Assembly: GCF_020509005.1 (NCBI RefSeq)
Contig: NC_063013.1
Span: forward strand, 3,968,001 to 4,032,000
Source of the DNA: Fulvia fulva
Lineage: Eukaryota > Ascomycota > Dothideomycetes > Mycosphaerellales > Mycosphaerellaceae
Length of the DNA: 64,000 nucleotides
Reading direction: 5' to 3'
Numbering within the stretch: position 1 is the first letter of the stretch; each line of letters starts with the position of its first letter. Below the pieces are notes generated by a model. That model saw nothing but the letters and a program-made list of their open reading frames with translations. It had not been told where the DNA came from and searched no databases. Of this stretch, positions 49,050-59,461 are shown piece by piece. Made by a program: the position numbers and the translations under genes.

Positions 49050-50475
49050 GCTTTCGAGGAATAGCGACCGGAGCTAACTATTAATAAATACGGTACCGAC
49101 GATTATAAGAATCTACTAGACCCGGAATCTAAGGACAAGCCGACGCTTATATACTCCGATTATAAGAACCTCGAATAGTTTATAAGTACGAAGCAATTAA
49201 ACCGTAGATAAGCTCGCTAGGCCGAGTTTCTCTCGTAGTTCTTCTTTAAGATCGTCTATAGGCTAGGAGTTTAAGGTACTAAGCTAGATAGCTTGACCTA
49301 ACGTTTATAGGACTTACCGAAGCCTAGAGACCTAGAAACCCTACGAAACTAATAGTAGTATTAGGTGTTACTAGGCCTAGATCGTATCCTAAACCTATCG
49401 TCTACTAGAGTATTATCGGTATATACTAATAACGTTATAACCCCGCTTACGACCGCTATTCGAGGACTCTATACGTAACTAGAGGCTAAGGAAGCCGTTT
49501 AATAGCTAGAACGAGATAAACTATACACCTTACTAAGGAAGTACCGTATCGATAACCGTTATATAGTCCTAGTCGGAGGCATAATATATAAAAAGAATAT
49601 ATATAGTAGTTATAACCTATTCGTTCCTCTAGAGTTAGAAGACAATCTAGATAAAGGTGAAATCCTAGTACGTACTCGTATCGTATAGACTTTCTACGAC
49701 TATATAGTAGCTAGTTACCTAGGGGACGAGAAGACGTATAAATTAGTAGCTCGTAACTATACCTAGCTAGGCATCGTACGATTTATTAAGAGCTATATAT
49801 ATACCTACCGCGCTTACCGTACGAATAAGAACACTAATATCTAGTACCTAGGGCTATTAAGACCGCTACTAGTACTATTTAGCGCTTAGGAGGATATCTC
49901 TATTAACTTCGTAGTTAAACTACTAAAGGGAATAAGCGTAGTCGACGGACAAACGTACGAGAATATTATAACCGTTATATACCGCTTAACTTAGGAGCGA
50001 TATATTATTCCTATTACCTCGATAATAGTAGAGTATTACGTACTAGTATTCCTTAAGTACGTATTTAGTAGACATAGGCTCCCGAAGTCTATTGTCTCGG
50101 ATTGTAGTACGTAATAAGTTTCCGTATTCTAGCGTAGGATATACGCGCTACTTAGTATTAATCGAAAGCTATCTTCGTCGTTCTACCTAGAAATAGATAG
50201 ATAGTCGGAGAACATAAATAAAGTAATAGAGCAATACCTACGTATCTTTGTTAACTATACCTAGGACGACTAGCTAGATTAGACTCTATTAGCTAAGTTT
50301 ATAGTAAATAATATAGTGTCCGTAATAATAGGCGTCTCGCCGTTGTATACTAATACTAGGCGTAATCTAAGGTTCTCTAAGTTCGACTTAGACTTGCCTA
50401 TACTACTAATACTATATAAATAGCGACTTAGACGCCGAGTCCGCGGACAAGTTTACGGCTAAGATATAAGAGATA

Positions 50476-51608
50476 TCGTGCTTTACTACCGAGCGGGCCA
50501 TACTACCGAGCGGGCCACTTTTACTAAGAACTGTACCACTTCTATAGATATAGCTATATAACCACCATTATAGCGTATATTGTCTTCAAACGAGGCCAAA
50601 CTGACCTTAGCTGTCCAGGCCACGAAACGCGACGCGATAATCACGAATCGACTTACTATAAAGGTATACGACGCGTCTCGAACTATACTAGGGTATCGAT
50701 TGAATAGACGACCTCCTCGGGGTGACTACGAGCCCAATTCGAAGAAGCTTATAGAGCTAGAAGAGAGGGTGATACTTGAGTACATACTCGAGCTAGATCT
50801 TAGAGGTTTCCCGCTATTAAAGGCTAGTATACGAGCAATGGCCGATTTATTACTATAAGAGAAGGGTCTTAAGCCCGCTAGTCTTAATTAGACAGACAGG
50901 TTTATTAGGCGGCATCGTGAGCTAAAGGTTCGTATAACACGTAGATACGATCGTTAGCGAGCCCTAATAGAAGATCTAGACGTTATCGAGAAGTAGTTCT
51001 TACTTATACGTAATATAAAGGAGAAGTATAGCATCCTTAACTAGGACACCTATAACTTCGACGAGACAGGGTTTATAATAGGTGTCATTACGTCTTAGAG
51101 CGTCGTTACGGGTTTAGAAAGGCGTAGTAGAAAGAGGAAGGTCGTTTAATAGGGCAATAGAGAGGGAGTAGAGAGATAGCGCATTAGATAGCTCTTATAC
51201 GAAGCGAGATTAGTGAGCTACGTAAGTCTAACAAGGCCCTTATATAGCGGAAAGCACGAAAGCGTAAGTACATTCAGTCTAGAGGGTCTCTAACCTTCGA
51301 TAAGGCGTCGCAATTGATACCTCTAGAGGATACTAGGAGGTAGGAAGTGAGTAGAGAGTCGCTAGATAGTGTTCGGCTAGTACTAAGGCTACGACGCTAT
51401 AAGCAATATAGCGAGTCGGGGTATAACGTACGTACCTATCAAGTAGACTCGCTAGATAGCGAAGAATCTAAAGAGGAATTGTCCTCCTAGTAACGATTCT
51501 ATAGGATGTCGTCGTGTTAAGATACCGTCGTAATTAAAGTAGAAGTAGTACAGTTCTTAGCAAAAGTGGCCCGCTCGGTAGTATAGCCCGCTCGTTAGTA
51601 AAGCACGT
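50476..51608 (+). mobile_element. Pogo/Fot1-type DNA transposon, internally deleted and RIP-mutated
   Basis: 1133 bases, with terminal inverted repeats of about 60 bases (left CGTGCTTTACTACCGAGC, mirrored on the right with a few changes) and TA dinucleotides on both sides (50474-50475, 51609-51610). Each repeat end holds a doubled ACCGAGCGGGCC unit. The coding part starts with a pogo-type HTH region and reaches the first DDE block (NFDETGF) before a deletion removes the middle of the transposase. The element is non-autonomous. Confidence 0.8.
50580..50858 (+). pseudogene. Pogo/Fot1 transposase N-terminal fragment (HTH_psq and CENP-B-type HTH)
   Basis: The longest open piece (92 codons: KVYDASRTILGYRLNRR; LEERVILEYILELDLRGFP) matches the N-terminus of Fot1/pogo transposases, a DNA-binding domain. 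Beyond 50858 the frame continues through TAA and TAG stops to the first catalytic Asp (about 51060), then jumps to the C-terminal tail. The catalytic core is absent. Confidence 0.75.
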
Positions 51609-52326
51609 TATACTAATACTTACGATAGTAGATAGCCTTAGTATAAGTAGTCTAAGCTAAGTACGTAAACTAGACTTATATACCTATACTACGGTACGCC
51701 GAAGGCGACGAAGTATAGGTAAGTACTAAGAACTAGACGATAGAGAGACCTTCTCGTAAGATAGACGTAAAGTAGTCTAGACCGTACGTAATTACGGAGG
51801 TACTACCGGGTAATACTTATAAAGTAGAGCTCCTACCTACTTTAAATATCGATAATTGCTTCTACTTATACCTTCTTATACTAGTTTATCCGCCGGTTAT
51901 AGGACAGATATAACCCGTACTACTACCGATCCGAATTATCGACGACGAATAATACGAAGCCGATCCCGCCGAACCCGATTAATAGGAAGTTAAGTAAATT
52001 CTAGACTATAAGAAGAGATAGCCGTAAGGACTAATACCGGAAGGACTAGGCCTCCGGGCTTATAAGAAAGAGAGCGATATGCGTAGTCTAATAGATAATA
52101 AGGTGTTTACGAAGGTAATAAGAGATATAATAGATACGATAGATATAAGAGGAGAAGAGAGTACTCCGGAGCGTACTCTAAGAGGGGGGGTAGTATTACC
52201 GTACCGGCGTATATTTACTTAAACCCGTAGGTACATACCTAGACCCCGCGCCCGCTAACTAATCCGACTAGCGGCTTAGCGCCTGTATATAACTCTCGCG
52301 CCCTCCGCGCCTCTCTTAGATAGAAC

Positions 52327-52698
52327 TGTTACGGTTTAAGCAGCGCGCTGCCCCACAACCCTCACCTGTAGAGTCACGGGACCCTGCCTCACTAGAACTG
52401 ATCACCTGTCACGTGACAGGGGTGATCAGTGCTCAGTGATCAGTATGCTCAGCGACACTGATCACACTGATCACATTGATCATCGCCTGGAATGGCGATG
52501 TCTCCTTTGTATTTAGGAACGACGAGATGCCCTTATGGCTTCGAGGCGTTCAACTCATGTTACTATCTCACTGATTGGAATACGACTTCTATCTCAATCA
52601 TTCATCTTCGCTCAGCTTGCTTCAGCCTCTCCAAAGAATACCGCCACGTGACTTGACTGATCTCCTCTTTGAGACTAGCCCTGGAACGAGACATAACA
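52327..52698 (+). repeat. Solo LTR related to Gypsy-2
   Basis: 372 bases, TGTTACGG start and ACATAACA end, with an exact AGAAC duplication on both sides (52322-52326 and 52699-52703). It shares with the Gypsy-2 LTR a block of about 50 bases around the TATA box and probable transcript start (about 52500-52556), but the upstream part differs and holds many TGATCA and CACTGATCA units. No RIP. It splits the 185-base LTR of the plus Gypsy. Confidence 0.85.
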
Positions 52699-52755
52699 AG
52701 AACATCTATTCGACTTATACCTTACCCGACTACGTACTTATACCTACTTATAATA

Positions 52756-52978
52756 TTAGATATATATACTACTAACTACTACGATACTCTATAGTAGTAG
52801 ATAATAGATACCCTTACCGTAGAAGACCGTAAGGAGATTATAGGTGACCCCTTAGATCACGAGCTATATCTATTTATATTTATACTACTAGAAGACGCGT
52901 TAATGAATAACGCGTCTAATATACTACTCTTCCCTCTAGAGCTAGAGCTCTATATACTACTAGAGGAGTCTAACTATA
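52756..52978. other. AT-rich RIP-like sequence, unassigned
   Basis: Same CpA-poor character as the neighbouring Gypsy. It may be flanking target sequence or an unrecognised element. No coding content. Confidence 0.4.
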
Positions 52979-53172
52979 TAGATAGATAGATATTTCATTT
53001 GCCTGATGTAGTGTCTCTCGGCCTATGCGGGTCTAGAGCTATGGAATACCTAGGGTAGGAAACCTGTATATGCAAGTGAAAACCTCCCTCCTCTACCTCT
53101 GGTGTGTTGCTGTGAGTGATCTGCTTTCTCCTTCCATCAGGGTGCACTAGTGTCTGGGGCTGAGCCTCCTAC
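52979..53172 (-). mobile_element. LINE D: 5'-truncated 3' end of a LINE of the LINE C family
   Basis: About 195 bases. On the minus strand they match the 3' end of LINE C, ending in a TATC tail (GATAGATAGATA on the plus strand). The match includes the TAGGAAACCT and GGGTGCACTAGTGTC blocks. Only the noncoding 3' end is present, a typical 5'-truncated copy. Confidence 0.65.
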
Positions 53173-53936
53173 AGTACGTGCTCGACCGCGCTGTGCCTGT
53201 TGGCGAACTCGCAGTCAATACCATAGGTACGACTACGACTACCCGCAGGCTGCTACTAATGAGACGTGGCGTGTATCTCACGCCTACGAAAGGATCGGGT
53301 CGGTGTATAGAGCTCCACATCGCTGCGCTTACTCTTGGAGGTTCACAACCGCCAACAGCACATTTTAGGCGGAGACGGATCCGATTCATCTCAGCACTCG
53401 TAGTGGTGGATTCGGCTCCTCGTCTACGTCCCACACAATCACTGCCGTGGCCACGCAATCTCCAGACACCCTTCAGATGTATACGATCCGCCGAAGCCGA
53501 GCCTACAGTTGCTGTGCTGTCGGCATCCATGATTCTTGATAAGCTGAAGCCAAGCGTGATCGGTCACGCTGATTCTCCCTGGTGTCGGATCGTGAATCGT
53601 GGCGGAATGTCTTGGCAATGTTCGATGCATAGGCGATATGATCGGCTGTCGAGGCACGCGCGGTGTGAGGGGACACATACCCCAAACGTGCAGACCAGGT
53701 CAAACGATCCAAAGATCGAGCAAGCGGACACAGCTGGAGATTGTTTGTATATCTGTGAATGGAGGGCACAGACGTAGTCGTTTTGGCTGTTGACTTGCTA
53801 GCTTATGCTACTGTGCATACTCAGCTAGTGCAGTTGCAGCTCTTCAAAGAACCATGAAGCTTTCGCTTTGGCTTTCGCTTCTAGTGCGAGCACCGCGAAG
53901 GCGTGTCATCCCCCATCCAGGAGGCGTGATTAACAT
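53173..53936. other. Intergenic between the transposon island and HEM3
   Basis: Composition returns to ordinary. Overlapping frames on both strands (for example 53178-53777 plus, which opens with GTG, and 53147-53530 minus) have no recognised domain, and I do not call them. The last 200 bases would be the HEM3 3' region. Confidence 0.45.
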
Positions 53937-55121
53937 CTATGCATTGCCCTGCTCTTGAATGATACCTCTATTGAGTTGAACCTGCTCGAGGATCTTATCT
54001 GCTCCCTGCTGAACGAGTAGTTTGGCCGCATCGAAACCCAGCTCCTCAGCTTGTGCGTGATTAGTGATTAGGCGTCTTGTCTCTATCTCTGCAGCTTCCT
54101 GCCCGTCCAGACTGACGACAATTGCGCGCATTATGAGTTCATCGGTTTTCTCGTCTTCTTGTTCTTTGGTTGAAGTATCGCCCCCCGGCACAGCCGTACC
54201 ACTGGCCTGGTGGTAGTCCTCTGCCGGCTTGATGCCAACACCAACATGTGTATCGTGGAATCGCTTTTTGGCCACCCACTCCGTCTCAACACCTATAGGC
54301 ACTGAGCAGCCTCCCTCAAGCGTCCGCATCAAGCTGCGCTCAGTGAGAGCTTGGCGGTGCGTGCGGTCACAGCCAATTCTGGACAGCAAGTCTGCAGTTC
54401 GCTTGTCGTCTTTTCTGATCTCAATGCCCAATGCACCCTGACCGACTGCATGTAGCATGCCCCCGTGGTCTTTTGATAGGAAGGTATTGATGCGGCCGCC
54501 CATGCCGAGTCGCTCTAGTCCAGCCACGGCGATACAAATGGCCGAGTACTCAGAGTCGGCGGCATCAAGCTTACCGAGACGAGTGCCGATGTTTCCTCTA
54601 ACGTCCTTGAATTGAAGTTGTGGGTAGTGACGCTTGAGTTGTGCTGTGCGACGAAGGCTCGATGTGCCGACCACCGCACCTTCCGGCAGGTCCTTCAACG
54701 ATTTCACCTTGCCGACCAGACTTGGATGCAGGACCAAAGCATCACGAGGATCTTCCCGCTTTGTGACACAGCCTAGCTCCAAGTCGTGTGGTAGCTGCGT
54801 AGGCATGTCTTTCAGACTGTGCACAATCAGATCCAGCTCCTTGCTCTGCAGCAAGACCTCCAATTCCTGTGTCCATAGCGCCTTCTCATTGAACTTGTGC
54901 AATGCCGTCTTCTGGTTGTTATCGCCCGTGGTGCTCATGGCGTGTATCTCGAAGTTGTGCTCCGGCCATGCCTCCCTCAATGCCTTTACCACCTCGTCGG
55001 CCTGCACTCGCGCCAGGATGGATCTTCTCGTGCCGACATGGAAGGTCTGTGTGCTGTCACTGGGCCTGCTCGCCTTGGTGACCTTGTGCGCATTGTCGTC
55101 CTGCTGTACAGTGGACGCCAT
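53937..55121 (-). CDS. HEM3: Hydroxymethylbilane synthase (porphobilinogen deaminase)
   Basis: 394 codons, single exon, ATG at 55121. It joins four porphobilinogen molecules into hydroxymethylbilane in cytosolic haem synthesis. Motifs: HVGTRRSILARVQ near the N-terminus (substrate-binding Arg and Ser), HSLKDMPT with catalytic Asp105, the ERCA-like GTSSLRR block, RGNIGTRL and VGQGALGIE, and the dipyrromethane cofactor cysteine Cys272 in EGGCSVPIG. The C-terminal domain has a fungal-type acidic insertion (about 300-330: TSTKEQEDEKTDE). The length is close to family members (about 330-390). It is divergent from the eIF4E-like gene, with a shared upstream region of about 500 bases. Confidence 0.95.
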   Translation of the reverse strand: MASTVQQDDNAHKVTKASRPSDSTQTFHVGTRRSILARVQADEVVKALREAWPEHNFEIHAMSTTGDNNQKTALHKFNEKALWTQELEVLLQSKELDLIVHSLKDMPTQLPHDLELGCVTKREDPRDALVLHPSLVGKVKSLKDLPEGAVVGTSSLRRTAQLKRHYPQLQFKDVRGNIGTRLGKLDAADSEYSAICIAVAGLERLGMGGRINTFLSKDHGGMLHAVGQGALGIEIRKDDKRTADLLSRIGCDRTHRQALTERSLMRTLEGGCSVPIGVETEWVAKKRFHDTHVGVGIKPAEDYHQASGTAVPGGDTSTKEQEDEKTDELIMRAIVVSLDGQEAAEIETRRLITNHAQAEELGFDAAKLLVQQGADKILEQVQLNRGIIQEQGNA

Positions 55122-55620
55122 TTTGTTCTGTACAGTGAGCGATGTTGCTATGTAGAAAACTGTGCAGTCGCAACATCTTCCAGCATGGTATGGTACTCAC
55201 TGCCACAGAAAGCCTCGGCAGGCACAGACAGCAGGGATGACCCACTTCATCCCACCTCGCGCTAGACTGAACGCATTCATCTCCTGTAGACGCGCCGAAT
55301 GTCTTCAATCTGAGACGCTCGACAGGTCAGCCATACGATATGACGGTCGACGGGAGGGCAATGTGACGCCCGCCTCTCCTGCCTTTGGTACAAGACTGCA
55401 GCACAGCCACCATTCCACGTCCATCATCAAACATCCCAGACATGTTCGCGGGCACGCAAGAGACACGTTTCTCACGACCTATCCCCTGACCGCAAACACC
55501 ACTCTTTGTGTGCATCTTTCCTTCCTATAACATCCAACTAAGCTACCAGACTTCTTTGTCGTTGTCCGAACCGGCTCGGTATTGTCAGACGGCACAGCCT
55601 ACTCGCCCACGACCATCACA
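55122..55620. promoter_or_regulatory. Shared upstream region of HEM3 and the eIF4E-like gene
   Basis: 499 bases between two divergent start codons, so it should hold both promoters. A pyrimidine-rich stretch lies close to the eIF4E-like start. No specific site is recognised. Confidence 0.5.
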
Positions 55621-56436
55621 ATGGCGAACCCTCCACGACTACATGTTTCCGGTCTGCCGGATATCGGTGCTGAGGAAAAGGCCGCAACCACTTCTCCAGC
55701 TAGAGGAGCTGAGATGCTCAACTTCCTGCAGACACGACTACACCAGAAGAACAGAGCACCGCCCCTCGTACACAGCTGGGACTTCTGGCACGACCGACAG
55801 GACCGCTCTGTGAATGGCAGCAGCAATGTTCCCCCATCAGATACTTACGAGGCTCGTCTGGAACATCTCGCCCAGATCAGCGACGTGAAGCAGTTCTGGA
55901 GCGTCTTCAACAATTTCGACATCACTCAGCTTAAACTGCGCGACTCCGTGCACTTGTTCCACAAAGGCGTGAAGCCAGTATGGGAGGATCCACGCAATGC
56001 ACGAGGCGGTAGCTGGACGTTCAGAGTGCCGAAGAGCCAGGCAAGCGCTTTTTGGCAAGAGGTCTGCATGATGGCTATTGGCGAACAGCTGCAGGGTGCT
56101 GTGGAAGAGCCAGGCCGAGCAACGTTCAGGGACGATATTTGCGGTGTCAGTTTAGGCGTGCGATTCAATAGCATGCTGGTTCAGATATGGAATCGCGATG
56201 GTGGCCACGAGGTAGGGACGGAGAGGATAGTAAAAACAGTGCTTGAGGGGCTAAGTGAACAACTGAAGCCGAGGGAGGGGACATACTACTACAAGAAGCA
56301 TAACGAACATGCCGGGTTTGGTGGTCGGCCGAATTCAACAAGACCAACGTCGAGCGACTCTGGGGCCAGTCAAGGAAGCAGCAACCGCGGGGTGGAGGAA
56401 GTGCAATCAATAGATGCGGTAGTGGAGGGAGCATAA
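55621..56436 (+). CDS. eIF4E family cap-binding protein, class II (4EHP-like)
   Basis: 271 codons from the ATG at 55621; the frame is open upstream to 55582, but with no ATG there. The eIF4E fold is clear: HSWDFWHDR (Trp53, Trp56), QFWSVFNNF, then LFHKGVKPVWEDPRNARGG, with the cap-stacking Trp121 and Glu122, then WTFRV and the GVRFN and IWNRD segments. At the place of the first cap-stacking Trp (human W56) the sequence has Tyr76 (SDTYEARL). That substitution, with IKP/VKP-WED and the loop lengths, points to class II (4EHP/eIF4E2), which usually binds cap more weakly and can repress translation. The C-terminal 50 residues are Ser/Gly-rich and disordered. Confidence 0.85.
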   Translation: MANPPRLHVSGLPDIGAEEKAATTSPARGAEMLNFLQTRLHQKNRAPPLVHSWDFWHDRQDRSVNGSSNVPPSDTYEARLEHLAQISDVKQFWSVFNNFDITQLKLRDSVHLFHKGVKPVWEDPRNARGGSWTFRVPKSQASAFWQEVCMMAIGEQLQGAVEEPGRATFRDDICGVSLGVRFNSMLVQIWNRDGGHEVGTERIVKTVLEGLSEQLKPREGTYYYKKHNEHAGFGGRPNSTRPTSSDSGASQGSSNRGVEEVQSIDAVVEGA

Positions 56437-56791
56437 GCTGGGCAGTGTGTGTGTGCATCTGTGGGCATAGCGAAAGGAGACGGTGGGAACAACTGGCGGA
56501 ATATGTCGAGTTGTAAGGAAAGTGTACCACTATTTCCAGGCGAAGAGCAGCATACCCACGAGTATATAATTTTAGCCAGGCTGTCAAGGGCGTCTGCACC
56601 GCATCGTCTCTGCATCTATCGATGACCCATGCGCAGAGGTAGAGTCACATGAAAGCGTGGATGTGCTCAGCGCGGGCCAATGAAAGGATGATTGACTTTG
56701 ATGACGGCAGTCCAAGCTTTGCGGGGCGTCGGAAACTAAGTCGCGTCCAAAGTCCTCGATCGCGTCTTCCTTCTGATTACCATCGCCAGCA
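56437..56791. other. Intergenic between the eIF4E-like and BRCT genes
   Basis: 355 bases, with the 3' region of the eIF4E-like gene and the promoter of the BRCT gene. No further feature recognised. Confidence 0.5.
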
Positions 56792-59461
56792 ATGGCGCAG
56801 ACTGTAGATACTGGTGAGTATAGCATAGCATCTGTTCACTACACTGGAGACTCGCTGACAAAGTCTTATAGACAGCCAATTGCCGCTTAAAGGCGTAGTC
56901 TTATGTTATACGTCAATAGCACAGGATGTTCGCGTAAGTACAGCATCACAACAAGACACAATATTGACAACCCCATCCCATAGTCCTTCAAACTGACGAT
57001 GTCCTTCTGAAGACCAAACTCGCCGATGCCGCGTCACAGATGGGCGCCATTCATAAACTGGACCTCACTTCCGATGTAACACATCTGCTTGTTGGCGCCA
57101 CCGCGACACCCAAGTATCGCTATGTCGCCAAAGACCGACCCGACATCAAACCCCTGGCACCTGCATTCATAGATGCTGTTCGAGAAGTGTGGATGGAGGG
57201 CGGTGATGTCGACTTGGGAGCGTTGGAGAAGGAGCACATGATCCCACCTTTCTCTGGATTACAGATATGTCTGACCGGGTTCGAGGACATGTCCAAGAGG
57301 AAAGAGATCGAAGAGACTGTGAAAGGGAACGGCGGACGGTATAATGGCGATCTGACCAAGCACGTCACACATCTTATTGCTGCCAGACCAGAAGGTCCCA
57401 AGTACACGCACGCCAAGCAGTGGCAGATCAACGTGGTGAGCCTCAAGTGGATCGAGGACTGCTTGGTGCGAGGTATGGCTCTAGACGAAACTCTTTACCG
57501 ACCCGAGCTGCCTCTAGAACAGCAAGGCAAAGGTGCGTTTCGCACAAAGAGACCACTGGACAAACGACCACGAGAAGCTGCACCAGTTGCGGCTGGAGAA
57601 AAGCCGGGTCGCAAGAAGATGCGGAAATCAGCTTCGATGCGACTGGACTCGCAAAGTCAGGACATGTGGCGAGATATATCTGCTCAGGAGGTACAAGTGG
57701 ACAACACGGAAATGGATGCTTGGAATGACGAAAGCCAAAGCGCTGCTCCGGTGCCGAGACCAGCATCGCGACACAGACCGGAGGCGCCAGCAGAGCCCGC
57801 TGCACACCGCGAACAGAATGGTCTCTTCTCTGGGCATTTCATCCTCATACAAGGGTTCGATGATGCGAAAGCGAGGAAGCTGAAGCGGTTTCTCGAACCC
57901 AACGGAGCCACGATCGTTCAATCGCCCAATGAGCTCGAGGCTGCCTCAGGAGTATCTGGCTTCCAAAGTCGATGTCTTCTGATGCCCCATGCACAGCCGA
58001 TTGTTCTACCAGGCGTCCCACCAGGAACCATACTCGTCACAGAATGGTGGGTCGAGCGATGCATACACTACAGGCGCCACCTCGATCCACAAGAGGATTC
58101 TTTGAGCTCCCCACTCACAAATGCTCTGGTGACAGGCTTCGCAAGCCTTACCATATCTACCTCGGGATTCGGTAGCGTGGACCTGCGGCAGACTGCGGAG
58201 GCAGTGAAGTTAATGGGCGCCACTTATCAGGAATCTTTGTCTCCTAACACATCAGTCCTAGTCTGCGCGGCGGAGAACTTGAAACGCGAAAAGGCCTTGT
58301 ACGCGACGAAGCACGGCATTCCTGTTGTGTCGGCGGACTGGCTTTGGGCATCGTACAAGGACAAGCAAAGCGTATCTTTTGACAGGTTCAGGATCAGCTT
58401 GGAAGCATTCGACGCGAAAGAGCTTCGCACCAGCTCACCAGCGGCAAGCACAGAACGAAGTGACAATCGCTCATCCCGAGGGTCTGGCCAGGATGCGAAG
58501 TGGTAAGCAAGCGCGTGGCCATGTATTACTCTTCTGTTCCCATGCGGCTTAGTCAAATATGGATGTTAGCTGACGTGAATGCAGGACAGATGATCTTCTG
58601 CAGCCCAAACGTTTATCCAATACACGCAAGCGACATGCAGTGCCAGCGCTGCAGCTCAAAGCCCCTGCGCCAAAGTCATCAAAGCTGAAGCCGAGATCTG
58701 GACCATTCGTCTACGAGGAAGATGAAGACGATGCAGTGATTGTGAACAACGATCCGCCAGCACATGAAGAACAGGCCGGAGTGCAAGATCCGCTATCACC
58801 ACCAAGTGACGGTCCGCTGCGAGAGATATCACCAAACGCCTCTCAGCAGCGGAGCCAGCATGGGGGAGACTTGGGCAGAGGTGAGGCTGACAAGGCAGAC
58901 CCATTCGTGCCCGAAAAGAAAGGCAAGACAGCCGAACTTGAGGCGCCGATCAAATCCCCGAAGAAGAGCCCCAAACGGAGTCCAGTGAAGGACGGCGGTC
59001 AAGGCCTCAAGACTGCGCAAGAGTTGACCTCGAATCTGGCCAGCCTTCTCGGGCGTAAGGACTCGGACAACCCAGGCTCGTCCGGAGGACCACAGAAGAG
59101 GAAGCACCGACCACTAGGCCGTAACCTCAGTGGCATCTCGAACCGCTCTGCTTCGGCTTCTGGCTCTCCAGCTCTACCGGCTGAGGTCTCTGAGTCCATG
59201 GACGCTGATGGTTTCCACTTCTCCAAGATGGCGCCTGAATTACCGCCTAGTACGCAGCTAGGCTACGAGACGCCCGAAGTAGAAGCACATCTCCGGGAGA
59301 TGAGCAAGAAGATGGGCACTACCTTGCTGCCGGATGAGCTGAGTGGTAGGCGCGTCTCGAACAAGGCCACAGTGAAGGACAGTAGTGAGGTTGTTGCCAA
59401 GACGTCAGCGATGGCGGCGGTTGGTAGTAGAGCCAAGGTGAGGACTAGAGCGAAGGGATGA
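56792..59461 (+). CDS. Four-BRCT replication/checkpoint scaffold (Dpb11/Rad4/TopBP1-like)
   Basis: My gene model has exons 56792-56813, 56872-56933, 57013-58502 and 58585-59461 (2451 bases, 816 residues); all introns are GT-AG (58, 79 and 82 bases) and in frame. The product has BRCT1 (about 11-93), BRCT2 (about 107-190), a basic linker with a likely nuclear signal (about 205-237, KRPLDKRPR and RKKMRK), BRCT3 (about 298-386), BRCT4 (about 398-485) and a long disordered tail with Ser/Pro sites. The 2+2 pairing and length match Dpb11 (S. cerevisiae) and Rad4/Cut5 (S. pombe), which link phosphorylated Sld3/Sld2-type proteins and the 9-1-1 clamp to origin firing and the ATR checkpoint. Partners here are inferred from the family. 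The intron 2 acceptor lies after a CTGAC branch and avoids an early in-frame AG that would give a stop. Confidence 0.88.
56814..57012 (+). other. Introns 1 and 2 of the BRCT gene with exon 2 between
   Basis: Intron 1 (56814-56871, GTGAGT...TATAG) and intron 2 (56934-57012, GTAAGT...CTGAAG) flank the 62-base exon 2. An earlier AG at 56992-56993 would shift the frame into a stop; the CTGAAG acceptor keeps BRCT1 intact. Confidence 0.75.
58503..58584 (+). other. Intron 3 of the BRCT gene
   Basis: 82 bases, GTAAGC donor, GCTGAC branch, ATGCAG acceptor. It splits a Trp codon (TG/G). Confidence 0.75.

Larger units (their letters stand above)
49050..52190 (+). pseudogene. RIP-mutated Gypsy RNase H and integrase (plus copy)
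   Basis: With stops read through, the frame shows RNase H, the integrase zinc-finger region (about 49550-49830) and the integrase core (INFVV at about 49897; a SIVSD segment at about 50090; the S.N..IEQYLR segment at about 50210). The C-terminal part resumes after the pogo insertion at 51611. Stops are mostly TAG. Confidence 0.65.
49050..52755 (+). mobile_element. RIP-mutated Gypsy, plus copy, 5' truncated, with pogo and solo-LTR insertions
   Basis: Begins abruptly in RNase H at the edge of the minus copy's LTR and runs through integrase to its 3' LTR (52194-52755, split by the solo LTR). A polypurine tract precedes the LTR (about 52182-52190). It is the same family as the minus copy. A pogo-type transposon (50476-51608) interrupts the integrase C-terminal region. 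Confidence 0.75.

Noticed and set aside
53178..53777. 199-codon plus-strand frame near the edge of the island
   Set aside because: Opens with GTG, overlaps other frames on both strands, and resembles nothing that I know.
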